Below, piece by piece: positions 25,484-36,900 of a stretch of 64,000 bases of DNA. The stretch comes from Omphalotus guepiniiformis. Taxonomy: Eukaryota; Basidiomycota; Agaricomycetes; Agaricales; Omphalotaceae. The number at the start of each line of letters is the position of its first letter. Positions within the stretch are counted from its first letter, which is position 1. The notes below the pieces were generated by a model that was not told where the DNA came from, ran no database searches, and worked only from the letters and a program-made list of their open reading frames with translations. The position numbers and the translations under genes were made by a program. Location: NCBI GenBank assembly GCA_028554645.1, contig JAQOOI010000018.1:992001-1056000 (forward strand). The letters are read 5' to 3'.

Positions 25484-26427
25484 GTTCTGGTGTAATATCG
25501 TGCTAATCAGTGCTCCATGCAGAAGGTGTTCGTTATCTTGACATATGCAGTCGAATTCATTTGTGCAAAGTTCAAACGCGAATTGGTCGGTGAAGTTTGA
25601 ACATGTGATCCTTTTACTACGCACGGACCACAGCGCATGGCCTGAGGATGCCTCTGCCCATCCTGCCAACATCTTATTAGAATCTATGGCTCAGTTTTGA
25701 CTCCGAGCTTCTCCAACGCTGAACGATGTATACGATTTCTGAATGAATGTTTTTCTGCTGGCAGTGCACAAAACCTTCTCATCTTCTGCGAGTGCCAAGT
25801 GTGTTCCACCGTGATAAGAGTAAATAACGAGGAGGTAAAGTACTTTTTCACGGTATTCTTCAGTCCTCGTAAGTAGTCTGTTTTCAATCAGACAAGTATG
25901 ATTCTGAATAATATTCGCACAACACGATAGATTTGTCAGTCGAAGATCAGCTGAGGGTCGATTAGAAAAAAAGGTCGGTTTTTGGAAGCGAGTATTCGCG
26001 GCGCTTAGCGCTGTAACCAATGCAGCGCTCACAGCCAAGGTTGCAACAGAATATGCTTGAGGATGATACGAACGGAATCACCTTCCAATCTCCTGACGGA
26101 GCCATTTAACCATCTTCAATTTATACACCATGACTGCACAGGTGATACTTCTTCGAACTCGAACTTCACTGCACTAACAAGATACGCTCGTAAATATCCG
26201 ACAAGTTCAAGAATGTCCCAAGATGTCCAGTATAGTAAGGTATGGTTTCTCCTTGGTTCGTCCGAGACAGGTTTCTGATGCTAGACGTGATGTGGCAGTT
26301 TTCAGCACTATATAAGATTAAGGCCTTCCGTGCTCTCGGCAAAACTCTTAACGGAACTTTGACGGAATTTGACTTGGCGCGACCACGCTAAGGAACTTTG
26401 ACGGTCCTCCTTCCAACACCTCCCAAC
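25484..26427. other. Intergenic region
   Basis: Between the P450 stop and the mannosidase start. No gene model found. CTTAACGGAACTTTGACGG and CTAAGGAACTTTGACGG form an imperfect short repeat at 26348-26404, just upstream of the mannosidase ATG. Confidence 0.45.
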
Positions 26428-28987
26428 ATGAGATCGGGTACCAGTGAGTTGCCTGTTTCAACTGGTAATTTTCCGTCATTGAATCCTATCTTCAGACAGA
26501 CTATGTCGATCATCCTGGAAATACGCCATATTTCTGCTTGTATTCAGCTTCAGTTCCTTGACTGTAAGAGAATTCTTCATTGGCTTTCACTCTTAACTAA
26601 ATTGATCCAGTATTTCAGACTGCTACCATCATGGTCGATACTGAAGCCTTTTGAATCATCAGTCATAGTGGATGATCGTTATTTCTTCGGAATGACCGCG
26701 TCGCTGGAAGCCGACGTTCCGAAACGTGATGCTGTCGTGGCTGCTTTCAAGGTCTGTCTCTCAAACTTTGAACAGTATTTCCTCCTCCTAAATCTTGATA
26801 ATTCAGCATGCATGGCATGCATATGGTGAGCTGCTTTCCTCACTAGGACGCGGGTCCATTTTGAACAGATGTCAGAACGGGATGCAATGGGAAGTGACGA
26901 ATATTATCCCATTCGTCACAACGGTGCAAATTTCTCCGTGTATGGAGGTATTGGTTATACAATCGTAGATGCAATCGACACTATGTATATCATGGGTTTA
27001 AGACCCGAGTACGAGACTGCACGCAGGTGGATTGAGACGGAGCTTAACTTTGAACGGGCGGCTCGATATTCAACATTCGAGGTACGTCAGTTCATCTTGT
27101 AAAACTGGTCTACGACTGAGTATTGAATTATCTCCCCCGCAGACTACAATACGTGTCTTGGGTGGATTGCTCAGTACATATCACCTTACTGCCGACAAGT
27201 TATACCTGAATCACGCTGAAGACCTAGGACATCGGTTAGTCAAGGCGTTTAACACCACGTCGGGACTACCGCTTCCGTTCATAAATCTTGGCAACTCTCA
27301 AAGCCTTGATGGTTCGATATATACTGGGCCAGCGGAGGCCGGGTCCTTGCAGCTGGAGTTCAAGTATTTAGCTGAACTTACGAAGAATGAAACGTTTTGG
27401 TACAAAAGTGAACACGCCATGTCGGTCATCAAGGCGGCTTTGCCATCAAGCAATCTGGTGCCTACGGTAATGAAGTATGTGGTTTTCTCATTAGACACTA
27501 GCATGAACTATATTGATGGCTAATATCGCTACTTTCAGCGTACACGATGGTAGTTTCAGGAATTCTGTCGTTCGCTTGGGTTCTTCAGCTGATTCTTACT
27601 ACGAGTATCTTCTGTGCGTCTTATTGATTCACTGACGAATGCACGTATCTGATTTATGGTTTGTTTTATCAGGAAACAATACTTGCAGACTGTAATTCCG
27701 TCAACTGTTTACGTCTAGTCTCTAATTCCTAATCACATACTTCGTTTCCAGGACAGGACGGAGCCGGTTTATCAGGATGTAAGTCGTTATATATCCCTGA
27801 AATCACGTACTGAGAAGTATCATCAGATGTACAACAAGGCAATGCAAGCCATAAGTGATGAACTTGTACAAAAAACACCAATGAAACACCTGACATACAT
27901 ATCCGAATTGGCTCCGGAAGGTTCTGCATCAGCGCAAGGCGTTCAAATGTACTTCGTGATTACTCATATGGGCTATAACTATTATTGATAATGTACGTGA
28001 ATAGGAACTGGAGGACTCAACATCGACAGGAACATCTAGTATGTTTCCTTGCAGGTTCGCTCATGTTAGGAGCCACAACATCTGGTTCTCGAACTGGCAA
28101 AGTTTCTGTACCTCCCCGATCGGACGAGTTTTTGCCACATGGTCTACGAGATTGGAAAATGGGTATAGATCTGTTGGAGGGGTGTATGAGTACACATGAG
28201 ACTGCAACGTAGGAGTCGGTATTTGCTTTGTTGAGACCTTTGCTAATGCGTGATGGTTCATAGCGGTCTTTCACCTGAAATCGTGACGTTTAGAAGCTCA
28301 GAGGAGGAATTGGACGAGGTTGGTAGAGATTGGTCGGTTCCAAGGTGCGTTTATCGTTATGTATGTTAAGAAGCTTTGGGAAGTTAATTTCCTGTGAAAG
28401 GGCTAATAATGGACAAAGACCGTATGATGCTCGATACATGTTGCGGTGGGTCTGATTTCACTAGCAGTCCACCAGTGCATTGACAACTCAGTTATAGCCC
28501 TGAAACAATCGAATCGTTGTTTGTCGCATGGCGTCTCACCGGTAATCAACGATATCGAGACTACGCTTGGAGGATTTTCTCTTCTATCGAGGAATACGCT
28601 CGTGTGCCTGAAGGCGGATATGCTACCGTCTTGGACGTGGATCAGGTTCCTGTGGAATTGCTTGATAAACAGGAGACTTTTTTCATGGTATGTAGTCACC
28701 TTTGAATGAACATATTTGCTTTACTGATTTATTATAACCTTCAGAGCGAGACTCTCAAGTATCTGTATCTGATATTCTCGGACTCGTCTGTGTTGCCTGT
28801 GCATGGTAAGCCTTTCCTTCTTACTATGTATACGAGAAATGTTGATGGGCGTACAAAGAAATTGTTTTTAACACTGAGGTACGTAATCTTGATGCGATTG
28901 CAAGGTTCATTCAGAAATTTCTAACACTTATGTTAGGCTCATCCGCTTCCCATATTTCGCCCTACCTTCCAGCCAGCATTTTCATGA
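26428..28987 (+). CDS. GH47 class I alpha-1,2-mannosidase
   Basis: Trims mannose from N-glycans in the ER/Golgi, or is secreted. Recognisable GH47 blocks occur in order: VVDDRYFFGM-like IVDDRYFFGMTA, HAWHAYERDAMGSDEYYPI, GGIGYTIVDAIDTMYIMGL, FETTIRVLGGLLS, GSLQLEFKYLAELT, RLGSSADSYYEYLLKQYLQT, QEHLVCFLAGSLMLGA, PETIESLFVAWRLTG, ETFFMSETLKYLYLIFSD and VFNTEAHPLPIF. The stop is at 28985-28987. It is very intron-rich: exons 26807-26825 (19 nt), 27673-27691 (19 nt), 27752-27778 (27 nt) and 28859-28878 (20 nt) are each needed to keep conserved blocks in frame. The first exons are less certain; I take the ATG at 26428, followed by a GTGAGT donor. No clear signal peptide was resolved. Confidence 0.9.
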
Positions 28988-29285
28988 TCTAGACGAAGAT
29001 AATGTAGTAATCTCACTACCCATATTGTATATTGTCTTTGTGTCAATTGCGAGCAAGCACCTTAGCAGGAGATGTATCGATTTTCGAGAGGAAGATCAGC
29101 AGGAAATACTCATGCGAGAAGAATAAGGATTTTTTTCCGCGTCGCTCCCATGTGTAGTATTCCTTTAGGGCCGGATTGTGCCGGAATGACTCACGACACA
29201 AGCTGAGGCATATCAAATTTGAGTCGAAGTTCAACACTGAAGTTCTCATGCGCAATTCCACTATCGTTCATTCCCTTCGTTTATC

Positions 29286-30499
29286 ATGGAGTCGCCGACA
29301 GTTGCTCTCCTAGGAGCAGGCGGGATGGGCTCTAAAATGGCCTTACGAATGACCACGTCTGGCTGCACGCGCATCTTAACCCCCCTCGATGGCAGATCCG
29401 AAGCAACGCGCCTACGAGCATCGGAAAGTGGTATGATACATGCCTCATATACGTCCATCGTCAGTGAGGCGTCGTATATCATCAGCGTCGTCCCGCCGCA
29501 AGACGCGTATGCCGTAGCAGAGAAAGTCGCACAGGCGTGGAGATCTCTCGCCGATTTATCTCAAATAGAGAGAGACAGGAAGTTGGTTTTCGCGGACTGT
29601 AATGCTGTGAATGTAGACACGGTGAAGCGGATGGCGGAGTTGTTTGCTGGCACGGACATCATTTTCATCGATGGTGCGATTATTGGCGGTCCACCATCTG
29701 ACTCGTTCAATCCTGGAATATATCTCAGCTCGAACAAAGAAGAGGAACAAGCGCTGGATGATCTCGTGAAGATGTTATCCGAGTACGGGTTGCGCCCCTT
29801 CCCGCTGAAGGGAGAAGGCGCCGCTCTTGGAGACGCGAGTGCGCTCAAGATGGCTAATACTGTCAGTTGTTGAGTTGTCGTTCATCGTAAACTAAAAATA
29901 CTCACGATAAGATGATTCGTAGGGCATCGTGAAAGGCGCTATAGGCTTGTTCTCATCCATGATCCTTGGTAAGTCATAATATGTGCCCATCCACGATGGA
30001 TCTGAACTCGCCTTTGCTCCTAGCTGCACACGCATGCTCTCCCTCAACCGCTCAAGGCCTTCTACACTCTCTCCACATCTCCCAATCTGATTTCATCCAC
30101 CAAATGATCCGTCTTGTTCCCCAAATGTTTCCAAAAGCCTACCGCTTTGTCGGGGAATTCAAAGAGCTCGAGACGTTTACTGCTAGTGCATTGGGTGAAG
30201 AGGAGAGCAGGACTTATCAAGGTCAGTTGTACGCCATTTCGAGCTCGGTCATGTGCTTCGGGTTGAAATTGAGTTTCGTTCTACTTCTAGGTATTGGTAA
30301 AGTCTTTGAGAGAATTGCCAAGTCACATGCGGAGGGGACCAGAGGTGACGGCGGAGAAGTGGATGTAATTTCGGCGTTCATGGAGGAGGCAAAGAATCTG
30401 TGGGTGAGCGACCCAGGGGTTATATGGACACCACCTGGTGTAGAGAAAGAATTAGCTGACAGGCGACATGGGATCAAGAATCCCATAGACGAGAGTTGA
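29286..30499 (+). CDS. 6-phosphogluconate dehydrogenase-like NAD(P)-binding protein with DUF1932-like C-terminus
   Basis: Rossmann-fold dehydrogenase of the 3-hydroxyisobutyrate/6-phosphogluconate type. The N-terminus has the dinucleotide loop LLGAGGMGSKMA (GxGxxG). Exon 1 (29286-29861) ends ALKMANT, followed by GIVKGAIGLFSSMIL. The segment HISQSDFIHQMIRLVPQMFPKAYRFVGE is typical of the all-helical C-terminal domain of this group. Introns are at about 29862-29922, 29970-30021 and 30222-30291. The reading frame then runs to the stop at 30497-30499. The start at 29286 follows a short A/T-rich leader. The substrate is unknown; relatives are poorly characterised. Confidence 0.8.
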
Positions 30500-30909
30500 A
30501 TGAGCCATAGAATTAGAGAGTATAGAGCACCTAGCCGTTGCACGATATCCCTGGAATATTTTTCGTATTTAATGTACATAGCAGTGGTATTTAGCAGTGG
30601 TATTATTCGAATTGCAGTATACAACAGAGCCGTAATACCAACATCTCGATTAACACAAATTTCTCAACAATGTAACTGGTATGTATCTTCTCCGTGCCCG
30701 TCTTCCAGCAACCTCCCTGAACCTGAACGTCCTCTTCCTCGCCCCCTCCCTTTCTTGTATTTGAAGTATCGTAAGTCATTCCGGCCCAAAAGACATACAG
30801 TCGCGACGATCTACTGCGCCGTCTCGCAAGCTCTTATGAAAGGCTCCCGGGTCAATGTCACATTATAATACAAACTTCAATTATACACTTCATCCTTCAA
30901 TACCGGGTT
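30500..30909. other. Intergenic, convergent 3' ends
   Basis: 3' flanks of the plus-strand dehydrogenase and the minus-strand GMC oxidoreductase. Nothing else seen. Confidence 0.5.
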
Positions 30910-33114
30910 CTATGAACTATACAGATCCTCGCGAATCAAATCACTCGCCCTCTCAGCAACCATCAGCACCAAAACCATCGGATTCACAGTAGAAAGCTTA
31001 GGAAACACACTCGCATCAACCACTCTTAGCCCTTGTGCCCCTCTAACCCTCAGCCTTGAATCCAAAACCGCCATCTTGTCATCGTCTCCCCCGATCTTGG
31101 TCGTACCAGACGGATGGAATACCGTATGATGTACCTTCCGCGCGTACTCGTCAAGCTCCTCGTCTGTCTGCACGTTTGGGCCTGGGGCAATCTCGTCTTG
31201 AATCTCATCACAAAAGGGGGCAGTCTGAGCGATCTTGCGCGCGAGCTTGATGCCTTCAACCAATATCCGTGCGTCATGCCCGTCGGGGTCGGTGAAGTAG
31301 CGGAAGTCAAGCAAAGGCTTGTCGAATGGGTTGGAGGAGGCTAGAGAAATTTTTCCTCGGGCTCGGGAGCGAGGAATGTTGGGTGTCATGCAGCTGAACG
31401 AAAAAGCTGGGTCAGGACAAAGGCAGAAATTTCCAAGAAGTTGAACCTACACCGCATGCTCGGGCTTCTCGTAACCTATTCTCTCAGTGTTATCTGCGAA
31501 CGGTATCTGGTAGATATGGAACATCAGATTTGGTCTAGGATCAGGGTCCGTCTTATCAAGCCTAACAAAGAGACCCGCGTCGGATGTCATGACCGTCTGT
31601 GTTGGCGAAGATAAGGCGCGCCACATAATAATCGACTCGGGATGATCTTGCTAGAGAGGCAAATTCAGATAGAAATCAGCCCCCAGGACAACTCACTCGC
31701 GAGAAAAACATTTGCCACACGTACCAGATTCTCTCCTACGCCAGGCAAATCAATCCTACTCTTTATACCAAGTTTCTCCAGTTCCTCCTTAGGCCCAATT
31801 CCAGAAAGCAATAAGAGTCTCGGCGAATCGATTGCACCTGCACATACGATGACCTCTTTCCTCGCCTTCACAACGTTCTCCACTCCGTCCTTGCCCGAGC
31901 GCATCTTCACCCCAGTGACTTTGACTCCGTTGTCTTCTTCATCATCGAACACTAGCCCATACACCCACGACTCAAAAAAGAACTTCAAATTCTTCCTCTT
32001 TTCCATGATCGGATGCAGGTACGCCACACTTGCGGACGAACGGTACATATTGTGCGGGTCATACGCAATATTGAAGAATCCTACACCCCCATCTGGTAGG
32101 CCACCGTTATATGCTATAGCGGCGTTGAAATCTTCTACGATGGGAACGCCGAGCGCGGTAGAGGAGGATTGGACCCAGGATTTGACGGCTGAATTCCGGT
32201 CTTTGGGGTGAACGGGGGCGATTCGGAGGAGGAGCCGGGAGCCATAGGGTTGCATCGTACGGGCGTTCCAGCCCTCTGCCCCGAGAGACGTCCACTCGTC
32301 TAGATCTTCGGCAAAGGGTCTGAAGGAGATGAGGGTGTTGTGTGAGGAGCAGCTAAGGAATGATATTTCAGTATTGAATGCGTGTTTTCTATGCTTTATG
32401 AATAACCTACCCTCCACTAAGCACGGGAATCAAGGATTCAAAAAATGAGCAGGTGCTAATTGAAGCGCAAAGTGAATTGGACCTACAGAACTCGAGCCCG
32501 AGAATGGCGAATATGCGAATTGCCTCTGCAGACAAGTTTAGTTTCAAACTGACACACGTTTGCAGGCTCATTCACCCACCTAGGCTGTTCAACAGTTGGA
32601 TAATCATAGTCAAGGTCAGACCCCAAAAGGTCAAGCCACATCTGTAAATTCAAAACCCTCTCTAATCCAACATCGGTCGGTCCCCCTTCGATAACCGCAA
32701 CCGAAACACTAAACGCGCGCACCGCACACCGCAAACCAAAATTCAGATTCAAACACTTCACTTCTGGTAATGATACAACTCACCTAGGATCTTCGCTAAG
32801 TCTAGCAGCAAGCACCGATCCGCTAGTACCTGCACACAAAATCAGGTGTTCAAAGTCAGCGAAACTAGGTCACACGAGCAAGTTTACATAGTCGCCAAGG
32901 ACTAGAAGCACATACCTCCGCCGACAATGACGTAGTCGAATTCAAGCCCATTCTCAACCGTAGAGGAAGGCTCCGTGACACCAGACTTCGGGTAGGCAGA
33001 CTTGGCAACACCTGGGTCAGCAGGAGCATTCGGATCCGTCACGAGCTGGCCATGTGTTGACGCTGGGTATGGGGGGTTTGAGGTAGACGCAGAGGCAGAG
33101 GCAGACAATCCCAT
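30910..33114 (-). CDS. GMC-family FAD-dependent oxidoreductase
   Basis: Oxidises alcohols or sugars with FAD; relatives act in lignocellulose breakdown or secondary metabolism. It starts at 33114 with a low-complexity leader, then DYVIVGGG/TSGSVLAARLSEDP (FAD-binding GxGxxG, split by an intron at about 32917). Then come AVIEGGPTDVG, QPRGNSHIRHSRARVL, a 6-nt exon TGGAGG (32411-32416) and CSSHNTLISF, giving the GMC signature GGCSSHN. Further on are VIVCAGAIDSPRLLLLSGIG (second GMC signature) and the C-terminal catalytic pair in HTVFHPSGTTKIG (His) and STVNPMVLVLMVAERASD (Asn). The stop is at 30910. No obvious signal peptide; the Ala/Ser-rich N-terminus suggests an intracellular protein. Confidence 0.92.
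32411..32416 (-). other. 6-nt microexon of the GMC oxidoreductase
   Basis: Minus-strand context GCTTAG-TGGAGG-GTAGGT. It supplies the two glycines of GGCSSHN between CGAGTTCT|GTAGGT and CCTTAG|CTGCTCCTC. Confidence 0.75.
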
Positions 33115-33920
33115 GTTTGGACGTAGTTGAGCAAGATAATCGACGAGAAAATATGGTAGAAAGATGTATGCAAGATTTGAATGAGTAATGCGCCTAAGCC
33201 GAAGGGTTTGGTCAATTGTGGTAGTCGGGGGCGTGTTGTAAAACGAACTCCTTTGGACGGGGCGATATATATTCCAAAGGGATAGGCGCTTGGAAACCTT
33301 GGGTCGGAAGGGTCACCAGCACACGGAGTGCCTGAGGGATTCTAAGGAGCCCCACCCGGCCTTAGCATTCCCGCAGAGGCTGATACATTTACTACAAGAA
33401 GAGCCACGGAAATGAGTGGCGATCCAAGATAAGTCCGTCTGCAGACTGTACACGATTGGAAGTGTACTGCCTCGAAGACTTTCTAACTTGCGAGTCTTTT
33501 TTCCTCAGGGAACTTTCTCGAATTGAGACGGAAACGACGGAAACAGGAGCGGAAGACAATCACGATGAAACATTCTGGCCGGGGGGTAAGACTTTGGAGC
33601 CTGGACGTAATTGACGAGCCAACGAGAAAAAAGATAACGGTGGGAGGAACATTTGCGATGATAATGGACGCTTATCAAGATACACTGCAACCAAGTGCAC
33701 GCACAATACGGTGCAGGAAGGACAAGCGTAATGGACGGCAAACGTGCTATTCGATGAACCTATAGCAATGGCTCGAGATGCAGTAGCATTTGACAGGTCG
33801 TTAGTGCTTGAACGGTTGAGATCTTCGACAAGTTTACACGCTACACGCGAAGTGCACCACCCTGCAAGACAATTGAACCTGGTGCGTAACACATAACTAA
33901 TCGGTGCCGAGTAAGAAAAA
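33115..33920. other. Intergenic region
   Basis: Promoter of the GMC gene and flank of the non-LTR element. No gene recognised; short frames only. Confidence 0.5.
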
Positions 33921-36900
33921 AAATCAGGTAGGTAGGTAGGTAGTATATTGACCGGCTCGGGTCCAAGTGCTGAAACGCCGGCTTCCAGGAAGTATCCCGA
34001 TGTACAGCAGTTAAATACATCATCGTTCCTGGGACCCCACATCAGTGCAAGGACGAGCTCACGGCTCACATGCGTCACCTCAGACCCATGCATCCGTCGT
34101 AGATCCAAACCCCAATGTGTGGTCATTCCAGATACAGGAATCATACATAAGTACATACTCATCTCCGAAATTCTGGCTCAACCCAAACAGGTGTTGAGTC
34201 GTACATCTTTAGTACCTCGTGCATGTATTTCGCCACCGCTGAATGTGTTGTCTTCATCGAAATCATCTGACTGAGCATGGTGCTATCATCAGTTTGCATC
34301 CGCACTCCTATCACATTGTTGTCTTTGTACAGTTCTTGCCATGAGGTCCGAAACGCTTCGCGTAGCAATAGTAGAGGTGGATGCCTGCATCTGAGTAAGG
34401 CATGCACCGGGTCCTCTACCTCACACTTGCAGAACCGGCATACCCTTCGGTCTCGTGGTATGCTTAACCTATGGTTATCTGACCACCTAAGGCGCTCCAC
34501 TGCCAATGGATGATCTCCGGAGATAATTTTTGTGAGTGACTTTCTGTGCGCAGGATTCTTTATCTCCTTTAGATAGCTTCGCATGCACCTTGTCCGGTAC
34601 TTGTATTGTGCACCCTCCGTTTTTGGTGGTTCTAACCGCATGCGCAGAAGATACGTCTTCACCTCTGTATTTCTCAGCTCCTCCTCAACCCATGTATACA
34701 ACCTCTCACCCACACAGTCCTGCAGTGCCTTCACCTGATCCAGATCACTAAGTATCATAGTATCCACTGTTAGATCTATCTGTGGTGTATATTTCTTTAA
34801 AACCACCAGTAGGTCTGAAAACCATGACTGCCTTCCTGCTTCGTGCAATATTATACTCTCCTGAAGGGCTGCATAGACATAGGTGTCGTTTGGACGCTGC
34901 AATGCATAGGCTAAGTACCTTAGGGCTAATTCCATCCGCCGGTACAAAATTGGTACGATTCCTGTTTCTGTGTATATAGGCACTAAGGTGGAATGTCGGG
35001 AGAGACCTAGAAGACGCCTGAAGAAGCTAACCTGGACTGCCTGCAGTACTCCCGCCTTTATACTGCTGGTGTCCAGGACAACTTCACATCCATAAATGAG
35101 ATGTGGATCCACACATCCTGTATATAGAGTCCTCCCTTCCTGTGGTGGCAGTGTCCCTATCATTGACTCAATATGCAGTATCCCATGTGCCACCTTACGT
35201 GCTTTCACTGCTTTGTTTTCATAATGTGGTGCCACAACAGAGGAGAATGATGTGAAGGGACCACTCTTGAATGTCATGCCCACATAGGTGTATTCCTCAA
35301 CCATCTTCACCTCCTTTTCTGCGAACATAAACACTGGTAGTGCTCTTGGAGCAGGACCATGGAATGCCACAACTGACTTGATTGCATTTATGATCATGAA
35401 GCTTATGCCACACCATGCATAGAACAAACTCATCTTTCGTTGTAGACCTTCGGGAGAGAGTGCAAGTAGAAGCATGTCATCTGCCTGTTCCAAGTGTGAG
35501 ATGTATGTGCCTGCAAGATTGATATCATCACTCGTAAGAGGAATATGGAAGTCTGCAAAGTAAATTATCCACAGCAATGGCGAGCATGTATCGCCCGCCA
35601 AGATTCCTGCATGAGACAGGAATTTCTCTGTCGTGCAGTCTCCATGCTTCACTTGATACTCCATGCTGCAGTATATCATTCGCAAGAAGTCGAAGATCCG
35701 ACCTCCAGCACCCTGTCTCCACATTTTCAGCCACATTGTCGCTCTGTGTACAGATGGAAAAGCATCTTTCAGATCAATGCTTGCAACCCACAGTGTTCTT
35801 CCCACTGATTTTGCTTTTTCCATTGCTGCACGCAGGATGAAGGCATTATTGTTTGTACGATAGGCCTTGCGGAAACCGTTCTGTGATGGCGGAATCAAGC
35901 ATCGAGCCTCTGACCATTGCAGCATCCGACCGAGAAAGAGAAGGGTGACAAACTTCATCATGCAGCTCTCCAGTGCCACTGCACGATACGAGTTAGGGTC
36001 ATCTGCAGGCCGATTCCGTTTGAGCACACCAATTATGTTGTTAATTATCCATATGACTGGTTTGTCTCTCTCTTCAATACACCTGTTCACAAGTCTCACA
36101 ATGAGTTCATTGTCCATCTTTCCAATCTCCCTATAGTGAACTTCATCCTCTCCTGCAGCGCTACGTCCAGGATGAAGTCTGGCCAACTCAGCCTTTGCTG
36201 TCACTACATCCTCTTCTGTGAAGTATCTGTTGAAGAACTGCTCAGGCGACGAGTCAGTCGTGCTTTGTGGTATGGTCCCTGCCAGTGACTCATTTATAGT
36301 GTACTGCCTTTCATCAAAGGAGTCTGGTATAGGGATTGTAGGGTTCATGCGTGGGTGGAACACACCTAGCAGCATATCCGCTGTGATACCATCTGTGTCC
36401 TCCTCCACTGCACCAGCCATCCGCCGAAACGTTGACCAGAACTTATATGGGTTGACAGCTGACTCCATGAATTCCGCCAGATTCCTATCCTGTTGTTGCA
36501 GCACTCTACTTCTCCCTCTATGTGAAGCTAACATTGTCTCTGTTCCTTCCTGATCAAGCAGTCTTTCCGACTTCAATGCTGATGCTTTAAGGTCAGTTGT
36601 GACCCTTCCCTGACCTGATCCCTCCATATTTGTGAATAGTGTCACTTCGGTGTTGCATATAGGAGCATGCATAACTCCATCCCGCGCTCCTGTTAGTGCC
36701 AACTGCTCTGCCGCCATGCAGTGTTGATTCATTCCCTGTAGCAGAAGTGCGAAATGGACCATCGCGACTCGCTTGCGTATGCGCTGGACAATACACTTCA
36801 GTATATCTCCATTCACCCCACCCCAGTTCATCTCAAACTGTCTATGTATATCCTCAGTGAGTGCACCAACCGCATACTTTGAAGAGCTGTATACGATCAA

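Noticed and set aside
16526..33114. Secondary-metabolite gene cluster (P450s, GMC oxidase, dehydrogenase)
   Set aside because: No terpene cyclase, polyketide or peptide synthase, and housekeeping-type genes (Sds3-like, GH47) lie between; co-location alone is weak.
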